NCBI GenBank assembly: GCA_018340375.1
Contig: JAFFJZ010000003.1
Location: forward strand, 930,001-994,000
DNA from: Gonatopus flavifemur
Taxonomy: Eukaryota; Arthropoda; Insecta; Hymenoptera; Dryinidae
Reading direction: 5' to 3'
DNA length: 64,000 bases
Shown: piece by piece, positions 61,401 to 64,000 of the stretch
Numbering within the stretch: position 1 is the first letter of the stretch
Layout of the letters: each line of letters opens with the position of its first letter
The notes under the pieces: model-generated
What the model was told of the DNA's origin: nothing
The model's database searches: none
The model's input: the letters and a program-made list of their open reading frames with translations, nothing else
Program-made: the position numbers and the translations under genes

Positions 61401-62052
61401 TCTTCTTTTTTGGTTTTTTTGTTTCTGAAGATTCATCTTTAGGTTGAGAAGTATCGGAACGTTTGGTACTTTTATTTGTATTAACAGCGGCGAATGTTAT
61501 ATCCCCCTCTATGTCGTCGGTAATGATCTTCCACCTCCTCTTGTCCGTGAAATCCACTGATCCTCTTTCGTCGATTATTCCAGCAATTTGAGGAGCATCT
61601 TCGGTATCAAATAGTATTTCAAACTCATCGTCTTGAAGCGGTTGGATATTCTTGATGTCTACATCATCATCAATTATTTTTACTCTGCAAAACAAATGTA
61701 TGGAAGGAAGGCAATAATCTTCACGTGCATGTATACTAATGACATTAATCATCGATTATAGGTTTCCATCAGAATCTGAATAAAATATCAATAAGCAAAG
61801 ACATGAAGATAGGTTTATAAGTGCTGTTCGCGTTATTATATTATTCCAAGTTGATACAAATTAATCAATATAACCTAAAACACAAGGGTGTTGCTGTAAA
61901 AACTGTTATGAAGAAGTCAGATATCTGTAATTTGAGACTTACGTTTTTGGTCCAACTTTTAATTTTTTCTTCTTTTTCTTTTTTTTATCGTCACCATAGC
62001 CTGAGGATAAATATTTTTTCAAATATTCTTTCTGACTCATTTTGTTTTCCAT
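58413..62052 (-). CDS. BUD13: BUD13 homolog, RES-complex splicing factor, with expanded SR-like repeats
   Basis: Five exons (61943-62052, 59695-61684, 59468-59622, 59159-59376, 58413-58585) join in phase into 881 residues. The N-terminus [20 protein letters not shown] and the segment [14 protein letters not shown] match BUD13. A long Ser/Arg/Asp-rich middle (about residues 130-660) carries about 15 copies of [14 protein letters not shown] units. The conserved C-terminal domain has [44 protein letters not shown] and the closing [17 protein letters not shown] to [11 protein letters not shown]13, with SNIP1/Pml1 and RBMX2/Snu17, forms the RES complex of the activated spliceosome in the nucleus; the Trp-containing C-terminal motif binds the Snu17 RRM. 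Human BUD13 has 619 residues, so this one is long because of the repeats. The last donor (GAAA|GTACTT) is weak but is the only one giving phase 1. Confidence 0.95.
58835..59051. mobile_element. AAGTTTGAATCGTTTA element in BUD13 intron 4
   Basis: TTAAAGTTTGAATCGTTTAT, then TGAAACG, at left is mirrored by CGTTTCAATAAACGATTG, then AAACTTCAACAACG, at right. Related to the nested element at 37031-37229. Confidence 0.65.
60505..60876 (-). repeat. Tandem 186-bp duplication inside BUD13
   Basis: Two adjacent blocks, 60505-60690 and 60691-60876, are nearly identical and 186 bases (62 codons) apart, as judged from CAAATCTGAATCA...TTTGTATCTATTTTCTG recurring at 60520 and 60706. Each encodes three SPPRR/SPPRK units plus spacers such as [11 protein letters not shown] and NENTENRYK. 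Confidence 0.9.
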
Positions 62053-62479
62053 TGTTGTGGAATTGAATATTTACGTATCATAAACGAAAAAATTGGACGA
62101 CACTTTCAAATACGTTTCATTACTCTTTGGAATGCTCCGAAGAAGAATAGGAAAATTGTGGCGACAGGGATGCCAAATAAGTAAAGTTTCTTTAGTGACT
62201 TCCACTGTTAGTTTTTTTCTCTATAATTAACTAGTGATCCACCAATGGCTTATCGTGTTACCAATAATATGTGTGCGTATAGAGATGAAAATATAGGGTG
62301 TGTTAAAATGGATTATGAGCACCCTTCGTGTGACCTAGTACAACCTTAGCGGGCTGAAAACACGTGCTTGAAGTGCTTGATTTGCACTATTGTGCACGCA
62401 AATTATTATCGGAAATCTCATTTGAATTTATTGCCATTTGATACTTATCGTACCACCATTTTGCGCTGTGATAATCGTC
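62053..62479. promoter_or_regulatory. Shared divergent promoter region of BUD13 and RPE
   Basis: The two start codons face away from each other across 427 bases, so both promoters and leaders must fit here. I could not identify a TATA box or other convincing core element. Confidence 0.55.
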
Positions 62480-63507
62480 ATGACGCCAAGTATAAAAGCC
62501 AAAATTGGACCTTCCATTTTAAACGCCGATTTATCACAATTATTTGAAGAATCTCAAAAATTACTGGATAACGGAGCAGATTATCTCCATTTGGATGTTA
62601 TGGATGGACATTTTGTTCCCAACTTGACGTTTGGTCACCCTCTTGTTAAATGTCTTCGTAATAAAATTAAGGATGCATTCTTTGAGACACATATGATGGT
62701 GTCAAAGCCACAACAAGTATGTTATCGTTATTCAATTCATATTTGACAAATTACTGATGCATTGTTTCCATCATTTATAATCGCTGTTTTGTTATTTATC
62801 TTAGTGGATCGAACCGATGGCTGACGCCAGAGTCGATCAGTACACTTTTCATGTAGAACCGGTGGACGATGTAGCTAAAGTTTGCAGACAAGTGAAAGAG
62901 GCAGGAATGAAGGTATGTCTTCGTTAATTTTTCATTCTGTTTACTTCAATTTTAATCCAGATAATTGTGAGCCTAATATATTTGAAGATTTTTAAAGAAA
63001 TTTACTACTAGTTATTGAAAACATTACAATTTTAAATCTATGAAAAAGGTTGGTGTAGCACTTAAACCGGGAACACCTGTAGATGTGGTGGTTGATTATG
63101 TGGAACTAGCAGATATGGTCTTAGTTATGACAGTGGAACCTGGATTTGGGGGACAGAAGTTCATGGAATCAATGATGAAAAAAGTTAAATGGTTAAGAGA
63201 ACATTATCCTACGATTGACATTGAAGTAGACGGCGGTGTAGGACCATCTACTGTTCATGCCTGCGCGGATGTATGTATAACATGAAAAAATTATTATATT
63301 TTCCTATTCATTTTACTTATCAACAACTTCATTGTACGCAAGAAAATGAATGTACGATATTGTATCTTTACAATGCAAAATCGAATGTACTTGATTTTTT
63401 AGGCTGGAGCAAACATGATTGTATCTGGAACAGCAGTTATACAATCCGAAGATCAAGCAAAAGTGATAAAACATTTGAGAGATGTTGTGAGTAGTGCAAT
63501 AAAGTAA
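62480..63507 (+). CDS. RPE: Ribulose-phosphate 3-epimerase
   Basis: Four phase-0 exons (62480-62716, 62805-62912, 63049-63270, 63403-63507) give 223 residues, close to human RPE (228). It interconverts ribulose-5-phosphate and xylulose-5-phosphate in the cytosolic pentose phosphate pathway. The TIM-barrel motifs are present: [14 protein letters not shown] (8-21), [12 protein letters not shown] (37-48), ETHMMVSKP (69-77), [13 protein letters not shown] (142-154), [12 protein letters not shown] (173-184) and [11 protein letters not shown]. The expected metal ligands are His37, Asp39, His71 and Asp176, and Asp39/Asp176 act as the acid-base pair in the family. The start is the first ATG that leaves a family-like N-terminus; an upstream in-frame extension has no ATG. 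The exon 3 acceptor (CTATGAAAAAG) lacks a pyrimidine tract. Confidence 0.96.
63498..63503 (+). terminator. Possible polyadenylation hexamer overlapping the end of RPE
   Basis: AATAAA spans the last codons before TAA. I saw no other canonical + strand hexamer in the short gap before the converging gene; AT-rich variants near 63660-63680 are alternatives. Confidence 0.2.
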
Positions 63508-63680
63508 AATATCATAATTATGTACATACCAAAGTTTATACATTGAATGCAGCAAAAACATTTCCATGGTCATTTGTGGAGAATATGTTTTAAAATCAAA
63601 TTTATACTATATTATTGTAAAAAGGTAATCTTATGCAATCAACATTTTGTACAATTTATAATACATATATAATATATAAT
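63508..63680. other. 3' interval between convergent RPE and SPOUT1
   Basis: 173 bases, AT-rich, must hold both 3' ends. No canonical AATAAA for the - strand gene seen; TATAAA-like variants are present. Confidence 0.5.
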
Positions 63681-64000
63681 TCATGCGCTATCTTTAGCAA
63701 AACCATCAAATTGAGGATTTGGAAGTACAGGATATTTAGCACACAATTTAGTCCTCAACTCTGTTAATGAAATTAAAACTGCTTCTTCCGTTCTAATAGT
63801 TCTTGAACCTTGTTCCGGACATGTATTCAAGTATCGATCAAACAACAAAGATGGATCATCCATATTCAAATTAGAATCCGCTTCCACTGCAGCTTCTAAT
63901 CCAAGCACTCCTCCAAAAACTATCAAAGCATGTCGATACTCCAAATTTCCATCAGGTATGTCGTCGATGGAAGTTCCTTTGTCCGAAGTTCCAACAATCA
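63681..64000 (-). CDS. SPOUT1: SPOUT1/CENP-32 type RNA methyltransferase, C-terminal part
   Basis: The frame enters from the right edge and ends at TGA; about 105 residues are visible. IVGTSDKGTSIDD, RHALIVFGGVLGLEAAVEAD, PSLLFDRYLNTCPEQGSRTI and RTEEAVLISL closely match the C-terminus of human SPOUT1 (C9orf114). This is the trefoil-knot region of the SPOUT family, where S-adenosylmethionine binds. The human protein is linked to rRNA uridine methylation and to spindle-pole organisation. The rest of the gene lies outside the window. The tail after the conserved block (KYPVLPNPQFDGFAKDSA) differs from the human one. Confidence 0.9.
   Translation of the reverse strand, partial: IVGTSDKGTSIDDIPDGNLEYRHALIVFGGVLGLEAAVEADSNLNMDDPSLLFDRYLNTCPEQGSRTIRTEEAVLISLTELRTKLCAKYPVLPNPQFDGFAKDSA

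Overview
The window is AT-rich nuclear DNA of an insect. Genes are split by short GT-AG introns, the proteins match arthropod forms of conserved animal families, and the non-coding DNA is full of short fold-back elements. The overall feel is hymenopteran, but that is a guess; nothing in the sequence names the species. I recognise five protein-coding genes. All exon joins were worked out by hand from splice sites, reading phase and remembered family sequence; no search was run.

Layout: (1) Positions 1-3185 are upstream DNA with a pyrimidine tract and a TA microsatellite. (2) An MSK/JIL-1 type dual-domain histone and CREB kinase runs on the + strand from 3186 to 30049 in seven coding exons. Its first intron is about 21 kb and carries many fold-back elements. 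Its third intron appears to use a GC donor. (3) 30050-39106 is intergenic and holds several terminal-inverted-repeat elements, one of them nested inside another. (4) A thrombospondin gene runs on the - strand from 53283 to 39107 in 15 exons that join in phase into 1299 residues: signal peptide, short N-terminal domain, an unusual 17-residue repeat region, coiled coil, EGF modules, calcium-binding type 3 repeats and the C-terminal lectin-like domain. Its large fourth intron contains remnants of an unrecognised coding sequence. (5) 53284-58412 is intergenic. (6) BUD13, a splicing (RES complex) protein, is on the - strand (62052-58413) and has a greatly expanded array of Ser-Asp/Pro-Arg repeats. 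(7) Ribulose-phosphate 3-epimerase is on the + strand (62480-63507), head to head with BUD13 across 427 bp. (8) The C-terminal end of a SPOUT1/CENP-32 type methyltransferase enters from the right edge on the - strand and converges on the epimerase.

The right-hand 6 kb is a compact housekeeping cluster; the left 58 kb has two large regulatory or structural genes with long element-rich introns. The genes do not form a pathway. The most notable observations are the thrombospondin repeat insertion just before the coiled coil (with a recent 204-bp internal duplication and an RGD tripeptide), a parallel 186-bp duplication inside BUD13, a TA-flanked miniature element family, and the broken reading frames inside the thrombospondin intron.
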